Source of the DNA: CAYGTS01 sp964352905
Lineage (GTDB): Bacteria > Pseudomonadota > Gammaproteobacteria > JAHCLG01
Length of the DNA: 6,797 nt
Assembly: GCA_964352905.1 (NCBI GenBank)
Contig: CAYGTS010000137.1
Span: forward strand, 1-6,797
Direction of reading: 5' to 3'
Under the pieces are notes generated by a model that worked only from the letters and a program-made list of their open reading frames with translations, did no database searches and was not told where the DNA came from. Both the position numbers and the translations under genes were made by a program. Shown here piece after piece: positions 1 to 6,648 of the stretch (position 1 is its first letter; the number at the start of each line of letters is the position of its first letter).

Positions 1-5
1 TGCCT

Positions 6-56
6 CAAATCTGACCGTTCTTGAGTTATTCAACATCACGCCGGGAATTACTGACG
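6..56 (-). repeat. Degraded copy of the local palindromic intergenic repeat
   Basis: The spacer after the carB stop contains CAAATCTGACCGTTCTTGAG (6-25) and then CCGGGAATTACTGA (41-54). These match, in the same order, the minus strand of the repeat at 4678-4719 (CCCAAATATGGCTGTTCCTC and then ACCGGGAATTGCTGA), with about ten extra bases between the two blocks. A 5-bp stem, CGCCG (39-43) with CGGCG (55-59), could form a hairpin in the carB transcript, but no T-run follows, so I do not call a terminator. The copy sits 20 bp from the carB stop codon and is cut by neither gene. Confidence 0.6.
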
Positions 57-73
57 GCGGAAATCGCTGGGAC

Positions 74-3000
74 CTAATAACAACTCGCAAACTCTTCCTG
101 CAAATCTTGCAGGCGATTAATTTGCCCTGGTAAACGATAATGCCATGAGGCAATATTCGCCCGCGCACCAGCAATGGTTGTCGTATAATGAACATGATGG
201 CGCAATGCACTGCGGCGAATTTCAATTGAATCTTCAATCGCTTGCTTGCCTTCGGTGGTATTAATGATAAATTGAATTTCATCATTTTTAATCATATCAA
301 CAATATGTGGCCGGCCTTCAATAATTTTATTAACGCGGCGGCATTGAATCCCCGCGGCTTGCAAAAATTTGGCGGTGCCGTGTGTCGCAACAATTTCAAA
401 TCCCCAACGTAATAAATCACGACTCAAACTAATCGCACTTTGTTTATCAGCATCGCGCACACTCACAAAAACCACACCGCCAGGAATAAATTCAGCATGC
501 GTACTTAAATTCGCCTTGGCAAAGGCTTCACCAAAACTCATGCCGATACCCATCACTTCACCGGTAGATCGCATTTCTGGGCCTAAAATCGGATCCACTC
601 CGGCAAAACGATTAAACGGAAAAACTGCTTTTTTGACAGAAAAATAATTTAATTTCTGCTTAATTTGATAATCTAAATCCACTAATTTTTTACCAAGCAT
701 AATTTTGGCAGCCATTTTAGCCAACGGTAACGCAGTAGCTTTCGAAACAAACGGCACCGTGCGTGCCGCACGTGGATTAATTTCTAAAACATAAACTTTT
801 TGATCTTTAATCGCAAATTGGCCATTCACTAAACCTTTTACACCTAACTTTAACGCCATTGCTGTCATTTGTTCAGCAATCTCTTGTTTATTTTTTTCGG
901 ACAAGGAAAAAGTAGGTAAGCAACAAGAAGAATCACCTGAGTGAACACCCGCTTGTTCAATATGTTCCATAATGCCTGCAATGAGAACTTCTTCACCATC
1001 GCATAGCGCATCAACATCAACTTCAATCGCATCACTTAAGAAACGATCAAGTAAAACCGGTAATTTTTCTGAAACCGCCACCGCTTGTGTTAAATAATCG
1101 GCTAGCTCTTCATCATTAAAAACAACTTGCATTGCACGCCCACCTAACACATACGAGGGTCGTGCAATAATTGGGTAACCGATTTTTTGCGCTGTTTTGA
1201 TTGCCTGATCTTTACTGGTGATAGTTGCATTATGCGGTTGCATTAAGTTTAAATCTTGCAATAATTTTTGGAATCGTTTGCGATCTTCGGCACAATCAAT
1301 CGCATCCGGTGAAGTACCAATAATGGGGACATTGTTTTCTTGCAAGGCATTCGCTAATTTTAACGGTGTTTGCCCACCAAATTGCACGATAACACCGTAT
1401 GGTTTTTCAAGTTCAACAATGGCCAAGACATCTTCAAGTGTTAGCGATTCAAAATATAATCTGTCAGAAACATGATAATCAGTCGATACTGTTTCAGGAT
1501 TGCAATTGATCATAATCGTTTCATAATTTTCTTCGCGCAGCGCCATGGCAGCGTGAACACAACAATAATCAAATTCAATACCTTGGCCAATACGATTGGG
1601 CCCGCCACCCAATACAATGATTTTTTTATTTGCAGTGGGATTGGCTTCACAGCTTTCTTCGTAGGTTGAATACATATAGGCCGTTGTTGTTGCAAATTCT
1701 GCCGCACAAGAATCAACGCGCTTGTAAACTGGTTTCACACCCAAATTTAAACGATGCCTGCGTACCGCCGTTTCATTAATTTTTAATAATTGCGCCAACC
1801 GAATATCAGAAAAACCTTGGCGTTTTAATTGGCGCATAAGTTTTTCATCAAGATCGGTTAATTGCTTTTGCGCAACCTCATTTTCACAATCAACTAAATT
1901 TTTTATTTGTGCTAAAAACCATGGATCAATTTGGGAATAACGATGCACTTTTTCAATATCAAAACCATTGCGAAATGCATCAGCCACATACCATAAACGA
2001 TGCGCACCCGGTAAACGCAATTCGCGACGCAGCGTATAAAAAGCATCTTGATCATTTGGATCAAGAATCGGCTCTAAACCGTATTTATCGATTTCTAAAC
2101 CACGGATTGCTTTCTGCAACGACTCTTGAAAAGTGCGACCAAAGGCCATCACTTCACCAACTGATTTCATTTGTGTGGTTAAGCGATCATTGGCTTTGGG
2201 AAATTTTTCAAAACTAAAACGCGGAATTTTAGTCACAACATAATCAATACTGGGTTCAAAAGATGCCGGTGTTAAACCACCAGTAATTTCATTTTTTAAT
2301 TCATCTAGCGTATAACCAATCGCTAACTTCGCAGCAACTCGTGCAATCGGAAAACCCGTGGCTTTGGATGCCAAGGCTGATGAGCGTGATACGCGTGGAT
2401 TCATTTCAACAACCAGCATTTTACCGGTTGCCGGATCAACGGCAAATTGCACATTCGAACCGCCAGTTTCTACGCCAATTTCGCGCAAAATGGCAAGTGA
2501 CGCATTACGCATTTGTTGATAAAGTTTATCGGTTAAGGTTTGTGCCGGTGCCACGGTAATTGAATCACCGGTATGAACTCCCATCGGATCAATGTTTTCG
2601 ATCGAGCACACAATGATGCAATTATCGTTTTGATCACGCACTACTTCCATTTCATATTCTTTCCAACCAATCACCGATTGATCTATTAATAATTCATGCG
2701 TAGGCGAAATTTCAAAACCTTGCTCACAAATCGATTCAAATTCTTCGCGGTTATATGCAATACCACCACCACTACCCCCCAAGGTAAAGCAAGGACGAAT
2801 AATCGCGGGAAAACCAACAGTTTCAACAATTTTCAACGCTTGTTGCATGTTTTTTGCGACAGCTGAAAGCGGCATTTCTAAGCCTATTTTTTGCATTGCT
2901 TGGCGGAATAATTCTCGGTCTTCGGCTTTATCAATGGCTTCACGTTTAGCACCAATCATTTCAACCTTATATTTTGCGAGTACGCCATGTTGCGCTAAAT

Positions 3001-3301
3001 CAAGTGCGCAATTTAATGCGGTTTGCCCACCCATGGTGGGTAAAATCGCATTGGGTCGTTCACGTTCAATAATTTTTGCAATCGTGCGCCATTCGATAGG
3101 TTCGATATAAGTGGCATCAGCGGTATTGGGATCGGTCATGATCGTGGCTGGATTAGAATTAACTAAAATCACACGGTAGCCTTCTTCGCGCAAGGCAATG
3201 CAGGCTTGGGTACCTGAGTAATCAAATTCACACGCTTGCCCAATCACAATTGGGCCGGCACCTAAAATTAAAATGCTTTTTAAATCGTGACGTTTTGGCA
3301 T
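74..3301 (-). CDS. carB: Carbamoyl-phosphate synthase, large (ammonia-dependent) subunit
   Basis: This subunit makes carbamoyl phosphate in the cytoplasm from bicarbonate, two ATP and ammonia channelled from CarA, for pyrimidine and arginine synthesis. Its 1075 residues match the usual length of about 1073. It shows the two homologous synthetase halves: carboxy-phosphate half, about 1-400, with Arg129, Arg169, the GGSGGG loop near 175-180, and Glu299/Asn301/Arg303; oligomerisation region, about 400-550; carbamate-phosphorylating half, about 556-930, with GGGPNRIGQG near 565-574 and Glu840/Asn842/Arg844. An MGS-like allosteric domain (about 935-1075) keeps Ser947, Lys953, Thr973, Thr976, Lys992 and Asn1014, equivalents of the E. 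coli IMP/UMP-site residues. Lys891 replaces E. coli Glu892, an ornithine ligand, and Thr1040 replaces Asp1041. The ATG start gives MPKR, as in E. coli. It lies inside the end of carA with only a weak purine-rich stretch upstream, so translational coupling is likely. The second gene of the operon; intact. Confidence 0.98.
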   Translation of the reverse strand: MPKRHDLKSILILGAGPIVIGQACEFDYSGTQACIALREEGYRVILVNSNPATIMTDPNTADATYIEPIEWRTIAKIIERERPNAILPTMGGQTALNCALDLAQHGVLAKYKVEMIGAKREAIDKAEDRELFRQAMQKIGLEMPLSAVAKNMQQALKIVETVGFPAIIRPCFTLGGSGGGIAYNREEFESICEQGFEISPTHELLIDQSVIGWKEYEMEVVRDQNDNCIIVCSIENIDPMGVHTGDSITVAPAQTLTDKLYQQMRNASLAILREIGVETGGSNVQFAVDPATGKMLVVEMNPRVSRSSALASKATGFPIARVAAKLAIGYTLDELKNEITGGLTPASFEPSIDYVVTKIPRFSFEKFPKANDRLTTQMKSVGEVMAFGRTFQESLQKAIRGLEIDKYGLEPILDPNDQDAFYTLRRELRLPGAHRLWYVADAFRNGFDIEKVHRYSQIDPWFLAQIKNLVDCENEVAQKQLTDLDEKLMRQLKRQGFSDIRLAQLLKINETAVRRHRLNLGVKPVYKRVDSCAAEFATTTAYMYSTYEESCEANPTANKKIIVLGGGPNRIGQGIEFDYCCVHAAMALREENYETIMINCNPETVSTDYHVSDRLYFESLTLEDVLAIVELEKPYGVIVQFGGQTPLKLANALQENNVPIIGTSPDAIDCAEDRKRFQKLLQDLNLMQPHNATITSKDQAIKTAQKIGYPIIARPSYVLGGRAMQVVFNDEELADYLTQAVAVSEKLPVLLDRFLSDAIEVDVDALCDGEEVLIAGIMEHIEQAGVHSGDSSCCLPTFSLSEKNKQEIAEQMTAMALKLGVKGLVNGQFAIKDQKVYVLEINPRAARTVPFVSKATALPLAKMAAKIMLGKKLVDLDYQIKQKLNYFSVKKAVFPFNRFAGVDPILGPEMRSTGEVMGIGMSFGEAFAKANLSTHAEFIPGGVVFVSVRDADKQSAISLSRDLLRWGFEIVATHGTAKFLQAAGIQCRRVNKIIEGRPHIVDMIKNDEIQFIINTTEGKQAIEDSIEIRRSALRHHVHYTTTIAGARANIASWHYRLPGQINRLQDLQEEFASCY

Positions 3302-4416
3302 AATTCAATCCACTCTCTAAACAAATAGTCAATATCATGTGGACCCGGTGACGCTTCAGGATGGCCTTGAAAGCCCATGACAGGTAAATTGTTAAAACGA
3401 ACCCCTTGCAAGCTATTGTCGAATAATGAGCGATGGGTAATTTCAACGTTATCAGGTAAAGAATGGCTATCGATAGCAAAACCATGATTTTGTGAAGTAA
3501 TACTCACACGATCAGTCTGTAAGTTTTTAACTGGGTGGTTTGCGCCATGATGGCCAAATTTCATTTTATAAGTTTTAGCACCGGCGGCTAACATTAAAAT
3601 TTGAAAGCCTAAACAAATACCCAACAATGGTATTTTTTGTGCGAATAATGCTTGCGCTAGCTTGATAGCCTCCTTACTAGCAGCCGGATCGCCTGGCCCA
3701 TTTGATAACACCACGCCAACGGGCTTAAGCGCTAAGAGATCAGCCAGTGTGGTTGTCGCTGGTACCACCGTAACATCGCAACCCTGCGCCACTAAATAAC
3801 GAAGAATGTTATATTTCACCCCATAATCAATAACAACAATTTTATGCGGCAGTTGATTCCCATCATAACTACGATAACCTTCAGGATAGTGCCAAGTGCC
3901 TTGCCGCCATGAATATTTTTCGCGGCAAGTGACTTGTTGACTTAAATCTTGGCCTGTCATTAAAGGTATTTGCCGCGCTTTAGCAATTGCTGCGTCTTTA
4001 TCAAGGTTATCACCACTGATAATAACACCGCGTAACGCCCCTTTTTCACGTAATAAACAGGTTAAACGCCGCGTATCAATTTCAGCAATTGCAACCAGCT
4101 GATGTGCTTGGCAATAATCGCCCAAGGTCATTTGATTGCGCCAGTTGCTGACAACCAAGGAGAGTTCTTTAATGATTAAGCCCGCCGCAGCGACTTTGTT
4201 TGATTCAACATCTTCAGCATTGGTACCGGTATTGCCAATATGAGGGGTGGTTAAGGTGACAATTTGTTTGGTATAAGATGGGTCCGTTAAAATTTCTTGG
4301 TAACCTGTCATAGCCGTATTAAAAACAACTTCGCCCTGGCATTCTCCCTGTGCACCAATAGCACGGCCTAGGAAAATGTTACCGTCTTCTAATGCTAATA
4401 TGGCTTGAGTGTACAA
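3280..4416 (-). CDS. carA: Carbamoyl-phosphate synthase, small (glutamine amidotransferase) subunit
   Basis: This subunit hydrolyses glutamine and passes ammonia through a tunnel to CarB. Its 378 residues are close to the usual 380. The N-terminal CarA-specific domain is about residues 1-150 (VFNTAMTGYQEILTDPSY at 31-48, IDTRRLT at 113-119). The class I amidotransferase domain, about 192-375, has LSNGPGDP (237-244), the nucleophile Cys268 in GICLGFQ, KFGHHGANHPV, NHG with His311, and the catalytic His352/Glu354 pair in GHPEASPG. Phe271 stands where E. coli has His272, and Arg340 where E. coli has His341; as I recall, neither histidine is essential. The start is TTG: an in-frame TAA lies at 4429-4431, no ATG or GTG lies between it and the TTG, and AGGAG sits 6 nt upstream. 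E. coli carA also starts at TTG, from memory. The last 22 bp overlap carB in another frame. The gene is first in the operon and divergent from the TolC-like gene; the usual gammaproteobacterial neighbour dapB is absent. Confidence 0.98.
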   Translation of the reverse strand: MYTQAILALEDGNIFLGRAIGAQGECQGEVVFNTAMTGYQEILTDPSYTKQIVTLTTPHIGNTGTNAEDVESNKVAAAGLIIKELSLVVSNWRNQMTLGDYCQAHQLVAIAEIDTRRLTCLLREKGALRGVIISGDNLDKDAAIAKARQIPLMTGQDLSQQVTCREKYSWRQGTWHYPEGYRSYDGNQLPHKIVVIDYGVKYNILRYLVAQGCDVTVVPATTTLADLLALKPVGVVLSNGPGDPAASKEAIKLAQALFAQKIPLLGICLGFQILMLAAGAKTYKMKFGHHGANHPVKNLQTDRVSITSQNHGFAIDSHSLPDNVEITHRSLFDNSLQGVRFNNLPVMGFQGHPEASPGPHDIDYLFREWIELCQNVTI

Positions 4417-4440
4417 AAAAATCTCCTGTTATTCAGGAAG
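4415..4440 (-). promoter_or_regulatory. carA ribosome-binding site inside a hairpin, followed by a T7 run
   Basis: On the minus strand the Shine-Dalgarno AGGAG (4427-4423) lies 6 nt before the TTG start and fixes that start. It is also the 3' arm of a small hairpin: TTCCTG (4439-4434), loop AATAA, CAGGAG (4428-4423), giving five Watson-Crick pairs and one G-T wobble. One A and then seven T (4421-4415) follow, running into the TTG codon. The hairpin would hide the ribosome-binding site. Hairpin plus T-run also looks like a minimal, weak intrinsic terminator. The ribosome-binding site is certain; a regulatory role for the hairpin is inference. Confidence 0.7.
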
Positions 4441-4455
4441 CAAATTAAAATTTGC
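4440..4455. promoter_or_regulatory. AT-rich palindrome upstream of carA, possible operator over a -10 box
   Basis: GCAAATT-AA-AATTTGC is a perfect 7-bp inverted repeat with a 2-bp centre. The minus strand within it reads TTTAAT (4449-4444), five of six matches to a sigma70 -10 box, about 30 bp before the carA start. No good -35 box lies at 16-18 bp; the 17-bp position reads TGAATA. A related half-site, GCAAATTTAA, lies at 4473-4482. It does not match the ArgR box as I know it, so no regulator is assigned. It may be a carAB promoter/operator or just AT-rich chance. Confidence 0.3.
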
Positions 4456-4506
4456 CCATTCGTATCTATTCAGCAAATTTAACGTAACTACTCACTCCGT
4501 AGCAGG

Positions 4507-4626
4507 GAACGCTCATATTTGGGCTAAAAACGGCGAAAATCTTTTATCGAAATGCTCATTTATAACTCATAAACTGCGCTTTCTCAAAAACATTTTCGCC
4601 GTTTTTATCGCCAAATCTGAACGTTC
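4507..4626. repeat. Long imperfect palindrome, about 120 bp
   Basis: The arms meet at about 4566. From the outside in: GAACGCTCATATTTGG (4507-4522) pairs with CCAAATCTGAACGTTC (4611-4626) with two mismatches; AAAAACGGCGAAAAT (4526-4540) pairs perfectly with ATTTTCGCCGTTTTT (4592-4606); an inner 18-nt stretch pairs poorly; TTTAT (4559-4563) pairs with ATAAA (4569-4573). As RNA it would form a long hairpin on either strand, and as DNA it could form a cruciform. No T-run follows, so it is not a standard terminator. Confidence 0.8.
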
Positions 4627-4660
4627 TGGTCAATATAAAGCTAAAGGGGGTGAGCAGATA
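4609..4660 (+). repeat. Left arm of a 52-bp inverted repeat
   Basis: The segment begins CGCCAAATCTGA and ends GGGGGTGAGCAGATA. Its reverse complement recurs at 4797-4847 with roughly 80% identity by eye and one gap. The two arms enclose about 136 bp that contain the 42-bp repeat. Bases 4601-4645 also recur inverted at 6649-6693, so this arm exists as a repeat in its own right. Confidence 0.7.
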
Positions 4661-4677
4661 CATTTAATCCACATAAA

Positions 4678-4748
4678 TCAGCAATTCCCGGTGTAGCGAG
4701 GAACAGCCATATTTGGGCATTCCTAACTACAGGGTGAATGGTCACGCT
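4678..4748 (+). repeat. Palindromic repeat unit; bases 4678-4719 duplicated exactly at 6746-6787
   Basis: The first 42 bases, from TCAGCAATTCCCGG to CATATTTGGGCA, recur without a mismatch at 6746-6787 in the same orientation. The unit is itself palindromic: GTAG..AGGAA..CC (4693-4708) mirrors GG..TTCCT..CTAC (4716-4730). Bases 4708-4748, read on the minus strand, resemble the repeat end at 4484-4522 at about 70% by eye, so this unit is one full, diverged member of the family. Confidence 0.8.
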
Positions 4749-4770
4749 CATTCTAAAAAAATTAATGGCA

Positions 4771-4785
4771 AAAAGCCAGGCTTTT
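4771..4785. repeat. Small perfect palindrome AAAAGCC-A-GGCTTTT
   Basis: Seven-base arms surround one central A; as RNA the stem would be AAAAGC/GCTTTT around a CAG loop. A-tract, stem and T-tract resemble a weak bidirectional terminator. It lies between two genes that point away from each other, so it terminates neither, and it is probably part of the repeat block. Confidence 0.4.
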
Positions 4786-4796
4786 AAATAAGCTTG

Positions 4797-4870
4797 TAAC
4801 TGCTTACCCCTTTTAAATATATTTGCCAAGAACAGTCAGATTTGGCGTTCCCCGCTACGGAGTAAGTTAC
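4797..4870 (-). repeat. Right arm of the inverted repeat plus outer repeat end
   Basis: Bases 4797-4847 are the inverted partner of 4609-4660: CTGCTTACCCCTTTTAAAT, then AAGAACAGTCAGATTTGGCG. Bases 4845-4870 form the outer end; GGCGTTCCCCGCTACGGAGT (4844-4863) recurs exactly at 6722-6741. GAAC and GTTC flanking CAGATTTGG make this copy palindromic as well. Confidence 0.7.
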
Positions 4871-4929
4871 ATAAGCTAATCAAACCAAGACTAAGAAAGT
4901 TTTCTAACCCGTTTTCTGCTAATTTCCTA

Positions 4930-4958
4930 TTGATTTTTAAAGGTATTAGCCTGACAAT
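4930..4958 (+). promoter_or_regulatory. Candidate promoter of the TolC-like gene
   Basis: TTGATT (4930-4935) and GACAAT (4953-4958) are spaced 17 bp apart and match sigma70 -35 and -10 boxes at four of six positions each. They would start transcription near 4965, about 30 nt before the ATG. The 125 bp between the repeat block and this gene are the only unique sequence upstream of it, so the promoter should lie here. The match alone is modest. Confidence 0.3.
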
Positions 4959-4993
4959 AAATATTTGAGCTATGAAAGGGAACTCTGGGATAT

Positions 4994-6631
4994 ATGCGAT
5001 TTAATAAAACCACTTTGTCTTACTGCGCGTTGCCATTAGTATTGAGCCTATTTTTGCCTCACAATAGTTTCGTTTTGGCTATAAATCAAGCGACTGTTAC
5101 CCAGCCATTAGCTCAACAACTGCAGCAAGTGCCTGCAAAAAATCACAACCAACAAAGAAAAAAACCTCATCAGAGTAAACACTATTTACCGAAATCACAA
5201 CATCCTGCGCCAACTCACAAAACAGTGAAGCAGGATCATAAGCCAAAAAGAACAACGCCGCACCCAGCTGTATTGCCTAAACACCCGTATCAAAAACATC
5301 ACCGTGTCGCAAAATTACCACGATACAAGCACCCTATTGCGAAATATCAACGACCTCGTGCTATTCATTTATATCGCCCCATACCACCAACCTGGTATCC
5401 ACAGGCTAAACTTAATCCTGATCTAAACCAAACCCTAAAAAATGTCGTTGTTATGACGATTAAAACTAACCCCACTGTGTTACAAACCGTTGATACAGCA
5501 CATGCTTCACGTGAGCAAATCGCTATTTCGCGCGCTGGTTATTTGCCAAAGCTTGATGTCACCATGGGGATCGGTAAAGAACGCACTTTGCAACCATCGC
5601 TTGGCGCAGATGATGTGCTACTGACCCGCAAAGAAATACAATTTTCTGCCAGTCAATTGTTATGGGATGGTTGGGGCACGCTTAATCAAATTCGTTCCAG
5701 CAAGTATCAATTTCAAGCTAATGTATTTCAAGCAGCTGAACAACGCCAATTAACTGCATTACGTGCAACTGAAGTTTATCTTGATATTTTGCATTACTAC
5801 CGATTAGTTAATATTGCCAAAATCAACGTTGAAAATCATCGTGTCACATTACATAAAGTGAATCTACGCTTTAAAGGCGGTGCTGGCAATAAAGCCGATG
5901 TTAATCTAGCTAAAGACCGTTTAGCGCAAGCCAATGCCACGCTTTACACCTCACAAGGTTTGTTAATGAATAGCAACGCAGCCTTCTTAAATGTGGTTGG
6001 CATTAAAGCCAGAAACTTGCGTATGCCGGTTTTGCCGCAAATTCCTGCTACGTTAGAAAATGCCATTATCATTGCTTATGCCAATAGCCCTGCGATTAAA
6101 GTGGCTAAAAAAAGCCTTGCGGCTGCTTGTGCCAATTTACGGGTTGCTAAAGCCTCTTTTTGGCCCACGTTTTCATTAGAAGGATTCGTCTCACGAGACA
6201 GTAATATTGAAGGTATTGTTGGCCCGGATAATTCAGCACGTGGCATGGTGATGATGCGCTATAACTTAGTTAATGGTGGCGCAGATGTTGCTGCGGTGAG
6301 ACAAGCCGTGTTTAATTATGAAAATGCACAACACGCTCTGGTTGAAGCAAAACGAACCGTGCGTGAAAACGTGACTACCGCTTGGAATAATGTTTATATC
6401 TCTCGCCAACGTGTTACGCAATTAGCTGCACGTATTAACTATACTAAGCAGGTGCTTATTGCTTATCGCAAGCAATTCGAATTAGGCCAACGTTCGTTAC
6501 TTAATTTAGTTGATATTCAACGCGAATTGTTTAACGCTGAAAGCGAATTCCTTGATAGCCTGTTTGCAGTAGCTTCAAATACCTATGGTTTATTCGCCAG
6601 TATGGGCAGACTGGTTGAGAAATTTTGTTAG
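4994..6631 (+). CDS. TolC-family outer-membrane channel (type I secretion/efflux) with His/Lys/Pro-rich N-terminal insert
   Basis: This is probably the outer-membrane duct of a type I secretion or multidrug efflux machine; TolC proteins form trimers with an outer-membrane barrel and a periplasmic helical tunnel. Residues 1-29 are a Sec signal peptide (basic start, hydrophobic 8-21, likely cut after VLA). Two outer-membrane-efflux repeats follow, about 141-345 and 351-541. Typical segments are AGYLPKLDVTMGIGKE (181-196), QLLWDGWG (221-228), LRATEVYLDIL (256-266), LRFKGGAGNKADVNLAKDRL (291-310) and FELGQRSLLNLVDIQRELFN (495-514); they resemble the RTX-type (LapE/AggA-like) branch more than E. 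coli TolC. Length is 545 against about 450-480, the excess being residues 40-135, rich in His, Lys, Arg and Pro. The ATG is the only plausible start: an in-frame TGA lies at 4973-4975. The ribosome-binding site is poor (GGGA 3 nt, AAAGGG 13 nt upstream). No inner-membrane ABC or adaptor gene lies in the window, so the substrate is unknown. No tolC symbol is assigned because paralogues are common. Confidence 0.9.
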   Translation: MRFNKTTLSYCALPLVLSLFLPHNSFVLAINQATVTQPLAQQLQQVPAKNHNQQRKKPHQSKHYLPKSQHPAPTHKTVKQDHKPKRTTPHPAVLPKHPYQKHHRVAKLPRYKHPIAKYQRPRAIHLYRPIPPTWYPQAKLNPDLNQTLKNVVVMTIKTNPTVLQTVDTAHASREQIAISRAGYLPKLDVTMGIGKERTLQPSLGADDVLLTRKEIQFSASQLLWDGWGTLNQIRSSKYQFQANVFQAAEQRQLTALRATEVYLDILHYYRLVNIAKINVENHRVTLHKVNLRFKGGAGNKADVNLAKDRLAQANATLYTSQGLLMNSNAAFLNVVGIKARNLRMPVLPQIPATLENAIIIAYANSPAIKVAKKSLAAACANLRVAKASFWPTFSLEGFVSRDSNIEGIVGPDNSARGMVMMRYNLVNGGADVAAVRQAVFNYENAQHALVEAKRTVRENVTTAWNNVYISRQRVTQLAARINYTKQVLIAYRKQFELGQRSLLNLVDIQRELFNAESEFLDSLFAVASNTYGLFASMGRLVEKFC

Positions 6632-6648
6632 GGGCCAAACTCGCACCA

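Larger units (their letters stand above)
4484..4870. repeat. Composite repeat block with inverted ends, MITE-like
   Basis: The block opens with GTAACT (4484-4489) followed by ACTCCGTAGCAGGGAACGC (4494-4512) and closes with the inverse GCGTTCCCCGCTACGGAGT-AAGTTAC (4845-4870). The ends match apart from one A/G change and a short gap near the tips. Between them lie a long palindrome (4507-4626), a pair of inverted arms (4609-4660 and 4797-4847) and a further palindromic unit (4678-4748). No target-site duplication is visible and no transposase gene is present. It fills most of the 577-bp divergent spacer. It could be a non-autonomous mobile element or several repeats that piled up; the bounds are those of the outer inverted ends. 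Confidence 0.5.

Noticed and set aside
369..3110. Several plus-strand open frames of 65-102 codons opposite carB
   Set aside because: They are antisense shadows of a strongly conserved coding sequence, with no domain or start signal of their own.
4409..4696. A 95-codon plus-strand open frame starting inside carA
   Set aside because: It begins antisense to the carA start and runs through the palindromic repeats; its recurring words (HSVAGNAHIW) come from the repeat family. It has no ribosome-binding site and no recognisable domain.
4641..4829. A 62-codon minus-strand open frame in the divergent spacer
   Set aside because: It lies wholly within the inverted repeats and encodes a repeat-derived peptide (VVRNAQIW). 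I see no evidence that it is a gene.
4484..4870. CRISPR array
   Set aside because: The repeats are palindromic, of unequal length, in both orientations and irregularly spaced, with no uniform spacers and no cas genes.
4972..5004. A 10-codon frame (ATG AAA GGG ... TAA) overlapping the start of the TolC-like gene, as a possible leader peptide
   Set aside because: It has no ribosome-binding site and no runs of a regulatory amino acid; a frame this short easily arises by chance.
5003..5026. Cys11 of the TolC-like protein as a lipoprotein acylation site
   Set aside because: The residues before it (L-S-Y) do not fit a lipobox, and it comes too early, inside the hydrophobic stretch. A standard signal peptide with cleavage after VLA fits better.
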